From the NCBI RefSeq assembly GCF_964275005.1, contig NC_092690.1, positions 9,793,010-9,857,009 of the forward strand: DNA of 64,000 nucleotides. The letters run 5' to 3'. This document shows positions 11,135-22,030 of the stretch, piece by piece. Positions within the stretch are counted from its first letter, which is position 1; each line of letters opens with the position of its first letter. The position numbers were made by a program, and so were the translations under genes. Source of the stretch: Diadema setosum (taxonomy: Eukaryota; Echinodermata; Echinoidea; Diadematoida; Diadematidae). Under the pieces are notes generated by a model. The model was not told the DNA's origin, ran no database searches, and was given only the letters and a program-made list of their open reading frames with translations.

Positions 11135-12803
11135 GAACCCCAAGAACACCATCTTTGATGCAAAGCGACTAATAGGTCGACGATTCGCAGACCACAGCGT
11201 GCAAACCGACATGAGTCACTGGCCATTCACTGTCATTAGCCAAGAAGACAAACCTGCGATACAGGTTGAGTACATGGGGGAGAATAAGATCCTTGCCCCA
11301 GAGGAAGTCAGCTCCATGGTTCTCAGCAAGATGAAGGAGACGGCCGAGGCATATCTGGGTCAGAAAGTCACAGATGCTGTCATCACTGTTCCCGCCTACT
11401 TCAATGATGCTCAACGACAGGCCACCAAAGATGCCGGTGTCATTGCAGGGCTGAATGTTCTTCGCATCATCAATGAACCGACAGCAGCTGCCTTGGCGTA
11501 CGGACTAGATAAGGATTTGCAAGGTCAGCAGCATGTCCTGATCTTTGACCTTGGCGGAGGCACATTTGATGTGTCCATCCTGCTAATCAATGACGGTGTC
11601 TTCGAAGTCAAATCAACTGCTGGAGACACCCATCTTGGTGGTGAGGACTTTGACAACAGGTTGGTGAACTATCTTGCAGAAGAATTCAAACGTAGAAACA
11701 GGAAGGACCTCAAAAACAACCCACGAGCCCTTCGAAGGCTCCACACAGCAGCTGAGCGTGCAAAGAGGACACTCTCAAGTAGTTCCTATGCTAGTATCGA
11801 TGCAGAATCCCTGTTCGAAGGAATCGATTTCAACATGGAAATCACCAGAGCTCGCTTCGAAGACCTCTGCTCTGATCTCTTTAGAAAGTGCCTTGACCCA
11901 GTTGACAGCGCTCTTGCTGATGCAAATATCAACAAGAAAGACATCGACACTGTTGTGCTGGTTGGAGGATCAACCCGTATTCCCAAGATCCAGAAGCTTC
12001 TGCAGGAATTCCTGGATGGCAAGGACCTCAACAAGTCCATCCATCCAGATGAAGCTGTGGCTTACGGTGCAGCAATCCAGGCAGCAATCTTGTCTGGAGA
12101 TCAGAGCAAGGAGATTCAGGACGTCTTGCTCGTCGACATTGCTCCACTCTCTCTCGGAATTAACATCGTTGGTGGCGAAATGTCAACCATAATCAAGAGA
12201 AATACGACAATTCCCACCGTCGCAACTGCGTCTTACACCACAGTTTCCGATAACCAAACACGCCTAGCTGTTAAAGTGTATGAGGGAGAGAGGGCGCTCA
12301 CCAAAGACAACAACCTACTTGGAGAGTTCGTGCTACGTGGCATTCCACCAGCTCCAAGAGGTGTTGCAGATATCAAAGTGACCTTTGACATCGACGCCAA
12401 CGGCATCATGAATGTGACAGCCAAGGACCAGAGCACAGGTCGCAGCAACAACATCACGATCACCAACGACAGCGGCCGTCTGTCCAAGGAAGAAATTGAA
12501 CGCATGGTCAGCGATGCAGAGAAGTTCAAAACTGAGGATGAACTCCATCGGAAAAGAATCAGAGCCAGAAACCAACTGGAAAGCTACGCTTTTAGCGTCA
12601 AGTCCGCCGTCAACGAACCATCAGCTGAGAGGAAGCTAACGGCTGATGAGAAACAGTCGGTTATCAAGGCTGCAGATGATGTCATTCAGTGGCTAGATTT
12701 GAACCCTAAGGCAACCAAAGAAGAGTTCACAAACCAACTGGAGGAGCTTCAGAAAACTTGCTCACCAAGCATGATGAAGATGCATGGTGGCAGTGGACAA
12801 TAA
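11135..12803 (+). CDS. hsp70: Hsp70 gene B, exon 2
   Basis: Residues 63 to 618 of gene B, after the acceptor ctgcag. The ATPase domain is intact: [48 protein letters not shown]. Next come the linker [16 protein letters not shown], the substrate-binding beta domain ([17 protein letters not shown]) and the helical lid. It ends MKMHGGSGQ and a TAA, about 25 residues short of gene A, so it lacks the EEVD-type tail. The stop aligns with the second CAA of gene A's GGACAACAA. The canonical NQPGV of the substrate-binding loop is NQTRL here, a form shared only with gene C. It should fold and hydrolyse ATP, but TPR co-chaperone docking should be impaired (inference). Confidence 0.93.
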
Positions 12804-12848
12804 AGTGACTACCGTGACCATCCTGCTAAAGAAGAGACTGACTTTTGA
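12804..12848 (+). pseudogene. Relict C-terminal tail of gene B after the stop
   Basis: In frame after the TAA, a stretch of 14 codons reads SDYRDHPAKEETDF and ends in TGA. The EETD near its end matches the expected place of the EEVD/EEMD motif. It is shorter than gene A's tail. It is either a decayed tail in the 3' UTR or, less likely, a readthrough extension. Confidence 0.55.
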
Positions 12849-13403
12849 TTAGCCACAATCATTAAATAGGAATTAATGTTCAGTGTATAGTATACCCTTT
12901 TTATTCGGTGGTACATTTACTGTCATAGTGCTTTTGCATTTTTAAATTACAACGATGATTATGACTCTTGATTACTGCATAAAGATAACTCATTTTACTA
13001 AATGTCGAGGGCATAATAATTGCCACTTTGGTTAAATTTTATTTCATTTACAGATTTCATATGACAGCACACATTGGATACGGACTTTGTATAGTTTCTG
13101 TGCAAGAGTGTAAACTGAAACTGAGCACGACTCTTTGTCATTTATTTGGCTGAATACAATAATTGAGATTTAGCATCAAATATAGCATTAAGATGAAATC
13201 GCAAGATGACTAATGATATGAGTTACATTAAATATGTCTTGAATAATGAGTATACTAGTATGTATATAATTATATTGTATCAAGAGAGTTGTAAAGGTAC
13301 GTACACACTTTACTTCGTTTATGTACTGTTTCTCATGGAAAAAGAAATTCTCAACAAAGATAACCTTAAAAACAGTTGGACGGAAAGTTTCTTTTATTTG
13401 CTA

Positions 13404-13404
13404 A

Positions 13405-13469
<65 letters not shown>
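13404..13469. repeat. (AT)n microsatellite
   Basis: About 65 bp of AT dinucleotides with one GT interruption. Confidence 0.95.
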
Positions 13470-13471
<2 letters not shown>

Positions 13472-14559
13472 CATTCAGATAAAAGTGAAGCACAAATTAT
13501 CCAGGTTACTGTTACGCGTCTGATGCAATGATTCCATGATGAAGTTTGCATGGATATTGTGAGACAATCAACGTATTGCGTTTCCCAATGCCACTTTGGT
13601 TGTTATGCATTCTAGCACCATCATTAACATATTGTAGAATCAAACACCCGTGTGTGCAAACATGCAAACAACCTCGAAATAAACATGTATAAATGTTTAA
13701 AAACAGGATTAAGGTCATTAATTTCACAGAACAATCACGACATTAAAACAACTAGGTCATAACGAATGAAGTGACAGTGCCCTGATTTGCATGTATTTTG
13801 TATATCTAGCGTCACAGGGATCTTTGATTTAATCAGTGTATGCCTATTACATGAGTAATGTTGGCTTAGCATTTCATCGTCGTAGTTTCTGAGTTATGTC
13901 GTCCATAGTTCATTTTTATCCACAAACTGTAAGGATTTTTTTTTTTTTGTAGTCCCCACTCTACGCCTTGATGTGTCGAGTCTGAAACGTATTTGGTGTA
14001 ATACTTATTCTGTGTCAGTAAACATGACGTTAGCTGAAAATCTAATTTTGCTGAAAGTTATGAATGTCTAAACTGTTGGTGCCTCTCTCTTAGATATTGC
14101 CCAGAAGGATACTCGTACAACTTATGATGCTGCAGAAAGTGGTACGACAGGAAGTAAGTTGAGGGAATGAACCAATTTTCTTTAAAAACTACAATTTCAT
14201 GAAATACACGCTTATTTCTTTGCATTTTCCCACTACTGAGACATCACGATTTGTTGTAGCCCTCTCTCCGAGCAATGAAGGTCTATGGGATTCATCAAAC
14301 TTTGAAGATTCATGGGTTTTGAACTAATTATTTTCGTCTTTTTTCTCCTACTATGTCGCATTTACTAGGTGTACATAATCTGTTTGGGGTACATTCTATA
14401 AGCAGAATCTTTGGGAGAAAATAACCTTTGCTTATGTGAGACAAAACTAAAATAAAACAAACGAGTAAAATACGTAGAATGCCACGTTTGGTTACCTAGG
14501 TTAAGGGTACTCCAGATATGTCCTGTCACGAATGTTAATGGTCTAAGCAAATGGGGTCA

Positions 14560-14745
14560 TCCCACGAGTTATACAGCCCATGAGTTTGACACTATAGGCA
14601 AATAATTCCTATGAGTTCGACAATAGGTAAAAACAGCACACGAGTTCAACATTGCAACACGGGGCTTAATGTGTCGGTGTCGTGGGCCTTGTTTGCCTAG
14701 TGTCGCACTCATGGGCTGTATGACTCGTGCCATGCGTGTCGGTCT
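14560..14745. mobile_element. Small foldback repeat
   Basis: TACAGCCCATGAGTTTGACA on the left pairs with the inverted TGTCGCACTCATGGGCTGTA near 14700-14720. Internal AYGAGTTCGACA or CGAGTTCAACA units repeat several times. It has no ORF of interest and is a decayed MITE-like sequence. Confidence 0.6.
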
Positions 14746-15013
14746 CGTGACGTGCACCCGTACATTAATCATGTAGCCTTTTTTTTTTTTTTTTTTAGCC
14801 GCTCTTTTGCAAGAGAAGCAAGCTGCTGCATAGCTCTTCAAGCTGTAAGGTTATGTTGAGATCTTTGGGTGGGATTATGCGTTTGTAAGCTGACACACTG
14901 GGGAAGACGTATGTATTCGCCGAAAATTTGGTCTGAACCACTGTTGGACTGAAATGCATTACTAACCTACTTCGTCATCTTTTCTGTGCTGGTACCAAAA
15001 CACGTAGCTTTGA

Positions 15014-15016
<3 letters not shown>

Positions 15017-15068
<52 letters not shown>
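15017..15068. repeat. (AT)n microsatellite
   Basis: Pure AT dinucleotide tract of about 50 bp. Confidence 0.95.
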
Positions 15069-15071
<3 letters not shown>

Positions 15072-15593
15072 TTGATATGAAAGTCCATACCAGGAATAAT
15101 TTTTTCACACCAATCTATCCATTCCATTTTAATACATGTTGTGTTGTATGTTTGATTTGGCTTAAAAGTGTACATGCTGTTAAAAGATACGCACACACAC
15201 ACCCACACCCACACCCACATACATACATACATGTTTGCATATAAATCCACTCTTTATAACAATTTCCACGTGTATACGAAATATAATCGTCACTCGCACA
15301 AGTGGTAACTCACACATGGAGTAATTTATGTCAGACATGAAAACTGTAGGTATAATTGTTCATACCTTTTGAATGTTACTATGGATACAATGAATAAGCA
15401 TCAGTGAACATTCAGGTGGGAACACAACCGATTCTGAAACTTGTGTTAGATTGTGTCATTTTTTACCGTTTACATACCATTATTTTGTGTATAATGTAGG
15501 CCCTATCCACCTCGCAAAACACAAGTAGCTTTGAGAAAAATGCTGGCATTCCCTTTATTGCAAGTACATGTTTTGAAAACCACTATACTACAG

Positions 15594-16030
15594 CGCGTCC
15601 CCCCAAAAAGAAGAAACCGAGTTTCATTGCACCGTTTTGCTGTATCAAAATTATAAATTTGTTATATAAGATTTACATCAATGGAAAGATACGCTTCTCT
15701 TCTTTCATTTGATGCACAAATCAGTGTTCATAATTCAATCATGACTTAGTTAAAAAATGGAAAGTGGTGATACCAAATTTTCATTTTCAAGTCTGGAAAA
15801 GTCAATTATAGTCGCCATTTGCACATGCAAATGAAAATTTGGCAGCGCCACTGTCCATTGTTCTGCTCAGTCTTGCATAAAATATGATCATAAAGTTCTG
15901 CATCAAAATGAAAGAAGAGAAGCATATCTCTCCATTGATATAATATCTCATAAAGCATATTAATGATTTTCATAGAAAAAAGTTGTAATGAAACTCTGTT
16001 TCGTTTTTTTTTTTCTGGAACACGCTTTAA
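15594..16030. mobile_element. Foldback MITE shared by both units (unit 1 copy)
   Basis: The left end has GAAACCGAGTTTCATTGCA and the right end the inverted AATGAAACTCTGTTTCG. The inner arms, built around GATACGCTTCTCTTCTTTCA and TGAAAGAAGAGAAGCATATC, pair as well. The unit 2 copy at 38318-38752 sits at the same place, so the insertion predates the duplication. Confidence 0.75.
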
Positions 16031-16118
16031 AGCCAATTGTTAAATACACATAATTTCAACTTTTCATTGATAATGTGCTTAGCATGAATTCATGACAAAG
16101 ATCAAATTAGAATACAAT

Positions 16119-16400
16119 ATGTCACCAGGAAAAGATTCAGTCATTGGAATCAACCTTAGAATGAATTCCTCGTGTATCGGTGTCTTTCAAAACGGCAAAG
16201 TCGAGATCATTGTTGTTGTGTTTTAAAGAAAGAAGGAGAGGGAGAGAAAAAAATGGGGCCCTATAAAACAAATAATTTGCCCCCAAAGATCATTGCCAAC
16301 GACCAGGGAAACCGGATTACCCCGAGTTACGTCGCCTTCACCAAAAAAACAGAACGGCTCATCGGATACGCAGTCAGGAGAAATGGATATTCTGCTTAAA
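16119..16400 (+). pseudogene. hsp70: Decayed Hsp70 exon 1 (unit 1)
   Basis: The ATG at 16119 opens MSPGKDSVIGINL, then [15 protein letters not shown], clearly Hsp70 exon 1. The LGTTYS loop is destroyed and a 75-bp insert (16212-16286) with a stop codon interrupts it. The insert is flanked by an 8-bp direct repeat AGATCATT (16204-16211 and 16287-16294). After it the frame resumes as [26 protein letters not shown]. There is no good donor at the end. The unit 2 version at 38837-39105 has the same insert, so the decay began before the duplication. Confidence 0.88.
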
Positions 16401-16479
16401 TGTATTCTAAAACAAGGCTATAGTTGCATAAATCTATAGAATCCAGGACAGACAGGGGTATTTCATTTTCTAATCAACA

Positions 16480-16836
16480 TTAAAGGGGATGGCTAGTAAC
16501 TGATCAGTGGGAATCAGTGGGAATGCTGGAGGATGATTGTTCCAATCCTTGTGGGATTCATTTAAGAGTACATTATATATCTATTGTTGTGTGAAAATTA
16601 TTTGCTTCAGAATGGTCTCATATTTAAGTAATGTGCAGTTTAATGTTTCCAGGTTAGCGTGCCTGGTCAGTGACAGGGCATTAATCTGCACATTACTTGA
16701 ATATGAGACCGTCCTGAAGCAAATGATTTTCACACAGCAGTAATGTGCTCTTAAATGAATCCCACAAGGATTGGAACAATCATCCCTCAGCATTCCCACT
16801 GATTCCCACTGATCGGTTACTAGCCATCCCCTTTAA
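16480..16836. mobile_element. TTAA-flanked palindromic MITE family B, full copy
   Basis: TTAA at both ends (16480-16483, 16833-16836) encloses inverted repeats AGGGGATGGCTAGTAAC and GTTACTAGCCATCCCCT. The whole 357 bp folds back on itself, with GTAATGTGCAG and CTGCACATTAC near the centre. Unit 2 has one TTAA at the matching site (39202-39205) and no element. A TTAA target is typical of piggyBac-like elements; the superfamily is inferred from that alone. Confidence 0.85.
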
Positions 16837-17599
16837 AATCAATCCAGGTTCCAGCACACTTATTTGTTTAAAATGACTACATGAGAGATTACAGTTTACC
16901 TGGCTGAACACACAATGATAATGATAATGACAATGATAGTAGTCAACAACGGTTGTATATCGCATAACACGTAGTGAATAATCAAGAAAAGAAAAGACTA
17001 AGTTTTATACAATTACAAATAGGAGACAGTGCATCACACATAAACATTCCTGCAATGATATTGTTCTACAAAAACAGTCACTGTTCATTCTGGCTGAAGC
17101 AAGACTAAACCGTTCACTGGGTGGGTTTTCCCCACTCATAATCCTCAATGAACTCCTTTCCACTTCCATTGGCATTGCACTGTGCACAGTGTACTTTGCC
17201 CTGCGTTTTGAGCCTGCACATCGAAAACTAAAGACAAGTATATTTCCCACGAAGTATCGTCACCAACCGTCTGCCTAGGATGTATATCTAGAGGTAATGT
17301 AGACATTAGATTTGGAAACAATGCTATATTAATCATACACTATTCGTTCAAACGCGTTAATGTTAAATTCGCGGGCGAAAGCTTTCTTGGTTCGACTGCT
17401 TTTGTAACAGATATCATTTACCGGCATACGCCATGCCCATGGCATATCTGTGGACACAGTTAATTGTACAGATTTGTAACGATAGTCCCGCAAGACTTTA
17501 TTCTAAGAACGTGCCTCTCACTTTAATACTCTAGCTATACATATTTTCCTGTCAATTTTGTCTCCCGTCATTTGTAACGGGTGTCATAATTGTCACTTC
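16837..17599. other. Distal 5' flank of gene C
   Basis: No gene. It aligns with the gene D flank (39206-39959) and in part with the gene B flank (7500-7960). Short ORFs on either strand show nothing recognisable. Confidence 0.55.
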
Positions 17600-18083
17600 T
17601 GATGGCGAACTTCTGATGCATGCAGGCGACCCTCGGATATTTCTAGACTTTTTTTTTTTACCACTATAGTGATATTGTGTTATTTCTGCCTAAGCGTCCT
17701 CGTAGTGAGCTAAATTTCATCACTTCCCCTCTGTAAAGCTGTCTCAGAGCCATTATTGTGCAAGATCGTATTGACGGACAGCCATATAAATTACGACGCT
17801 GGCATATACGGAAGCTCAGTCTAATATTTGACGGCTCCTTGTCAAGCCACAGGTTGAAAACAACGAAGCAATCTACTTTTACAGTACTAAGTAAAAGCTA
17901 CATTTTGCACACCTGATTAAGAAATCGAACCATGTTTTGTGAGTGGCTCGAGCAGCAAGTGACGAAGCAAAATTCTATCGGGCAGGAGTAGAAGTACAGA
18001 TTTCAGATTTTATCGGGGTGATTATTATTATTATTTTTTTGCATTCCTTTGAACAGTTAGAAAAACGTCGAATCAAGAAAAGT
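17600..18083 (+). promoter_or_regulatory. Gene C promoter and 5' leader
   Basis: TATAAA at 17785-17790 lies 294 bp before the ATG. TTGTGCAA (17756-17763) matches the TTGCGCAA of gene B. The CCAAT-type box is ATTGA rather than ATTGG. GGATATTTCTAGAC near 17636 is the heat-shock-like block, here weaker than in B. An ATT-rich tract lies near 18018. Block order and spacing match genes B and D. Confidence 0.6.
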
Positions 18084-18271
18084 ATGGCACCAGGTAAAGC
18101 AAAAGCTATTGGAATCGACTTGGGAACGACCTACTCGTGTGTGGCTGTCTTCCAGTACGGCAAAGTCGAGATCATTGCCAACGACCAGGGAAACAGAACC
18201 ACGCCGAGTTGTGTCGCCTTCACCGATACGGAGAGGCTCATCGGAGATGCCGCCAAGAACCAAGTTGCTAT
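18084..18271 (+). CDS. hsp70: Hsp70 gene C, exon 1
   Basis: Encodes [23 protein letters not shown] and continues to KNQVA, with donor AT|GTGAGT (phase 2). The ATP phosphate-1 loop is intact. Changes from the usual Hsp70 are Gly to Ala in SCVGVF, and Tyr to Cys in TPSYVAF, the second shared with gene D. An upstream in-frame ATG at 17943 would add 47 residues from the leader, including a run of Ile from the ATT repeat. I reject it because the conserved family start is MAPGK. It pairs with exon 2 at 27520, 9.2 kb downstream. Confidence 0.92.
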
Positions 18272-18349
18272 GTGAGTAAATTGACTCCTTCGTTTATCTA
18301 GATTTAATTAGAATCGTCTTCTGTACTTGTGAGATATCACCTTGCATAC

Positions 18350-18598
18350 CAGGGCACTTACCTCCCGAGGGCAATTACCCCCCCCCCCCCCTCCCCGAGG
18401 GCAATCACCCCCCGGCTAAATACTGCTAAGTGGTAAGGTTAGAGTAACGATTAGGGTTAGGGTTAGATTTAGGGTTAGGAGTTTGGGTAAGTTTAGGGTT
18501 AGGTTAAGGGTTAGGAGTTTGGGTAGGGTAAGCATTAGGTTCAGGATTAGGATTAGGTCCGGGGTAATTGCTCCGGGGGTAAATTGACCTAGACCCGC
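18350..18598. repeat. TTAGGG-rich interstitial element with C-rich end (unit 1)
   Basis: GGGCAATTACC plus a C-run at the left and GGGGTAATTGC at the right form inverted ends. Between them are degenerate telomere-like repeats (TTAGGGTTAGGG, GTTAGGAGTTTGGG). The same element occupies the same intron position in gene D (40764-41056) and is absent from gene B, so it entered before the C/D duplication. It is probably a repeat family rather than a true telomere relic. Confidence 0.75.
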
Positions 18599-19064
18599 TA
18601 ACAACATATAAATTGAGAAAAGGACAAACTATGCAGAAAATGAGGCAAAATGCTGGCCACGATTATTGACATGTCACACATGCCAACATTTTGATTTGAG
18701 AAAGAGGTAAAAATCTAGGCGACGAAACTGTTTGAGGATTTATGGGGAGGGGGATTTCCCATCTCTCAGAGTAGGGAAATGTGGAATTTGAGAAGTAAAT
18801 CGGCTTAGGCTATACGTGGAGGTCCTATTTCAATGATCATCATTTTGATGAGTGTTCTAGATGAATTTAATAAAAATCAGTTAATTTTACCTAATGGTAA
18901 CAATCAAGTAAGACGATATATCAGTTAAAGGTCCTGTTTACCTTTCGGAGCAGTGATTTTATAAATGTTCAAGAAATTATCTTTGATGCATAGTGAATAT
19001 CACTTGTATCATATATATATATGTATATATATATGCAATTAAAGGGGAAGGCTAGTAACTGATC

Positions 19065-21799
19065 AATTCAATTCAATTCAATTCAATTTTATTTCCATTT
19101 TCATTGAATAAACAGAAACATTATATATATACAATACATATACAGAACATATTTGTAACAATTTCAAAGAAAACGTACAAGTGGTCACGAGTAACAAAAG
19201 AATTTCCTTTCTAAGGTATATACATATACCTAATACAAAGATTCGAATGGAAATGGAGGGTCCCACTAAAAAGCAAAGCTTGTAGGGTATGGGACCCTCG
19301 AAAAATACGTACACAAAATCAAAGAAACCAATGTCAACTGACATGAAATTAACTTAGGAAGGAAAAAAAAAGAAGAAGAAAAAGAACAAAAAGAAAGAAA
19401 AAGAACAAAAAGGGGGAAATGAGACTATGGTACAACACACGCCATCGTGGACACAAGCATACTGTACTTCATGATGGAAATGCAATAATAAAACAATAAA
19501 ACGCTCCCTGGTTCGATATTGCGATTGATTGGGTGCATAAGCCGGTATGAATGCATAGGAACGGATATAAAAAAGAGAAAGAGAATAGACTCACTGTTGT
19601 CTGGTACAATAAAAGAAATATCTTAGGTAAACTTATGTAAGACAGATTGTTTTCCTTTAAAGATGATTTCTGTGTGATATCTTAATACTTGTAAAAAAAA
19701 AAAAAAACAAACGGCTTGATTGAGACAATGAAACCGAACCTAATTTGGTTGTACATCATAAGATTTCAACAGAAAGAATTTTAATTTGTTCTTAAAAGAA
19801 TTCAAAGTTTGTGCTGTTATTATGTCGTTGGGAAGTGAGTTCCAATACTTTGGCCCCTCGTAGATGAAGGTTTGCTGAGCCAGCAAAGTCCTAAGAAATG
19901 GCAAATGAAATTCGTTGGATTGCCTTGTAAGATAATTATGAACAAATTGATTTTTTGAAAACATTGATTCAAATATATATGGAAGATTATTTTTATTGTA
20001 ATTACACATAAATTGTCCTAAATTAAACAAATACAAATCTTTAATTTTAAATATTTCATTTTCAAAAAATAACGGATCAGTATGAGACAAATATGCAGTG
20101 TGACATATAATACGAAGTGACTTCTTTTGTAGCAGAAGTAATTTATCCAAAATAGTTTGATATGTATTTCCCCATACAAGAATACCGTGATTTAAATAAG
20201 GCAATATGAGGGATGAATATAATGTAAGCAGGGACGACAAAGGAAGACAAAATTTAATCTTGTTGATTATACCAATATTTCGTGAAATAATCTTACATAT
20301 ACTATCAATATTATCAACTGTTATTCCCAGAAATTTGATATAAGAGACATTTTCCAGTGGTGTGCCATCAAAAATAATATCAACAGGTAGTGCCTCAATG
20401 GAGTTGCTGAAAAGCATATATTTTATTTTTTGAAGATTGAGAGATAATTTATTAGCTTTTATCCATTGAGCAACTTTTTCTAATTCAAAATTTAATGTAT
20501 TTACAAGGGTAAAAGGATTATTATGCGAAAAAAACAAATTTGAATTATCCGCAAAGAGAATGAAAGAAAGAATATCTGATGATCTACAGAAATCATTTAT
20601 ATAAATAAGAAACAGAAGCGGACCTTATAAACTTCCGTTTAGGACCCCACATTTAACATTTGTGAATTGCAACCATTTAAAGAGACATATTGCTTCCTGT
20701 TCAAGAGGTAGCTCCTGAACCACTCCAAGGCCTTCCCACGGACTCCGTAATGTTGCAATTTATTAAGTAAAATATCATGATTAATGGTGTCGAAGGCCTT
20801 GGAGAAGTCCAGGAACAAACCTATGAGATGTGACGATTTGTCGATAGCATGTGCTACTTTTTGTACAAAACTCAATAATGCATGTGAGGTGCTATGTTTT
20901 TCCCTAAAACCAAACTGAGTATTTGAGAGTATATTGTTGAATTTCAAAAAAATAATAGTTCTTTTATAAACAATTTTTCAAGAATTTTGGACAATGTACA
21001 TAACAAAGAAATTGGTCTATAATTATTAACATCTAATTTGTCACTTTTTTTTAAACATAGGAATGACTTTTGCTATTTTCATACTTTCAGGAACAATACC
21101 ATAAAAGAGAGATAAATTGAATATATGAGCTAAAGGATCCGCAATTGAAGATATTACCCCCTTCAGCAGAAAATTACTGATGTCATCGTGTCCAGCACTT
21201 TTTTTTGGAAACGAAAATCAGAAACAATATTGATTATCTCCTGACTATATGTTGGACTAAAAAACAATGAGTGTAAATTTGGTGGACCTAAAAATTTAGA
21301 AAAATGTTTATTTGAAGAAGGAATTTTGCTTACAAGATTTTCCCCAATGGAGGAAAAATGATTATTCAGAATATTACAAATATAATGAGGATCTTCATAA
21401 ATTTTATCATCAGATCTAATTTTAGTAATATTAGACTTGTTATTTGATATATTCATTGCTTGCTTTAAAACTTTCCATGTATTTTGCATATCATGCTTAT
21501 AAAATTGTAACTGCTTAATATAATATCTTTTCTTTTCAATACGTATAATTTTCATCAAAGTATTTTTATAACTAGTATATTTCAGTTTTGATTGCTTAGT
21601 AGGTTTCATTTTGAATTTGTAATATAAATTATTCTTTCTTTTTATTGAACGCAAAAGTGATTTAGAAATCCAAGGTAACCTGGGTACCTTTTTATAGTTG
21701 GATGACTTTTCTCTTCGTTTTGGAATATAACAGTTGAGTATTATGCATAAAATATTCAAATGACAACTTCACATCATTTGAGTCAAAAATAGACGACCA
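19065..21799 (-). mobile_element. 5'-truncated non-LTR retrotransposon (CR1/Jockey-like), inactive
   Basis: On the minus strand, 21759-21163 encodes a linker with KVPRLPWISKSLL. 20947-20639 encodes reverse transcriptase motifs (FGFREKHSTSHALL, FLDFSKAFDTINHDILLNKL, YGVRGKALEWFRSYL). 20537-19740 encodes the thumb and C-terminus. The copy is dead: frameshifts separate the pieces, the GVPQGS region reads GVLNGSL then a stop, and the catalytic YADD box reads FADN. No endonuclease domain is present, so it is 5' truncated. The 3' end is a run of AATTG pentamers, typical of CR1-like tails. It lies antisense to gene C in the intron. Confidence 0.85.
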
Positions 21800-21882
21800 A
21801 TCAGTGGGAATCAGTGGGAATCAGTGGAAATGCTGGGAGATGATTGTTCCAATCCTTATGGGATTCATTCAAGAGCACACTA

Positions 21883-22030
21883 GGGAGCTTTAGATTTTAG
21901 TCGCGCGGACGTTCAAAGGGAAAAAAAAACATGGTCTGAGCGTGCGCAGAAGCGCACGTCAAGCAGAAGCGCACGCTCAGACTATGTTTTTTCCCTTTGA
22001 ACGTCCGCGCGTCTAAAATCTAAAGCTCCC
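21883..22030. mobile_element. 148-bp near-perfect hairpin MITE flanked by TA
   Basis: GGGAGCTTTAGATTTTAG at the left pairs with the inverted sequence at the right, and the pairing runs nearly to the centre (GCGCACGTCAAGCAGAAGCGC). TA flanks both sides, as for Tc1/mariner-type target duplication. It interrupts MITE B, whose sequence resumes as TTATATATCTATTG. Confidence 0.8.

Larger units (their letters stand above)
12849..15464. other. Gene B 3' flank and intergenic DNA
   Basis: The first 350 bp resemble the 3' flank of gene A and probably hold the 3' UTR. The rest contains (AT)n tracts at about 13404-13469 and 15017-15068, a foldback remnant at 14560-14745, a T-rich patch near 13937 and an (AC)n/(CCCACA)n patch near 15190-15230. 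I find no gene. It ends at the left edge of the segmental duplication. Confidence 0.6.

Noticed and set aside
17943-18083. N-terminal extension of gene C exon 1 from an upstream ATG
   Set aside because: The 47 added residues are leader sequence with an ATT repeat. B, D and E start at the MAP/MAQ-GK Met, as does the Hsp70 family.
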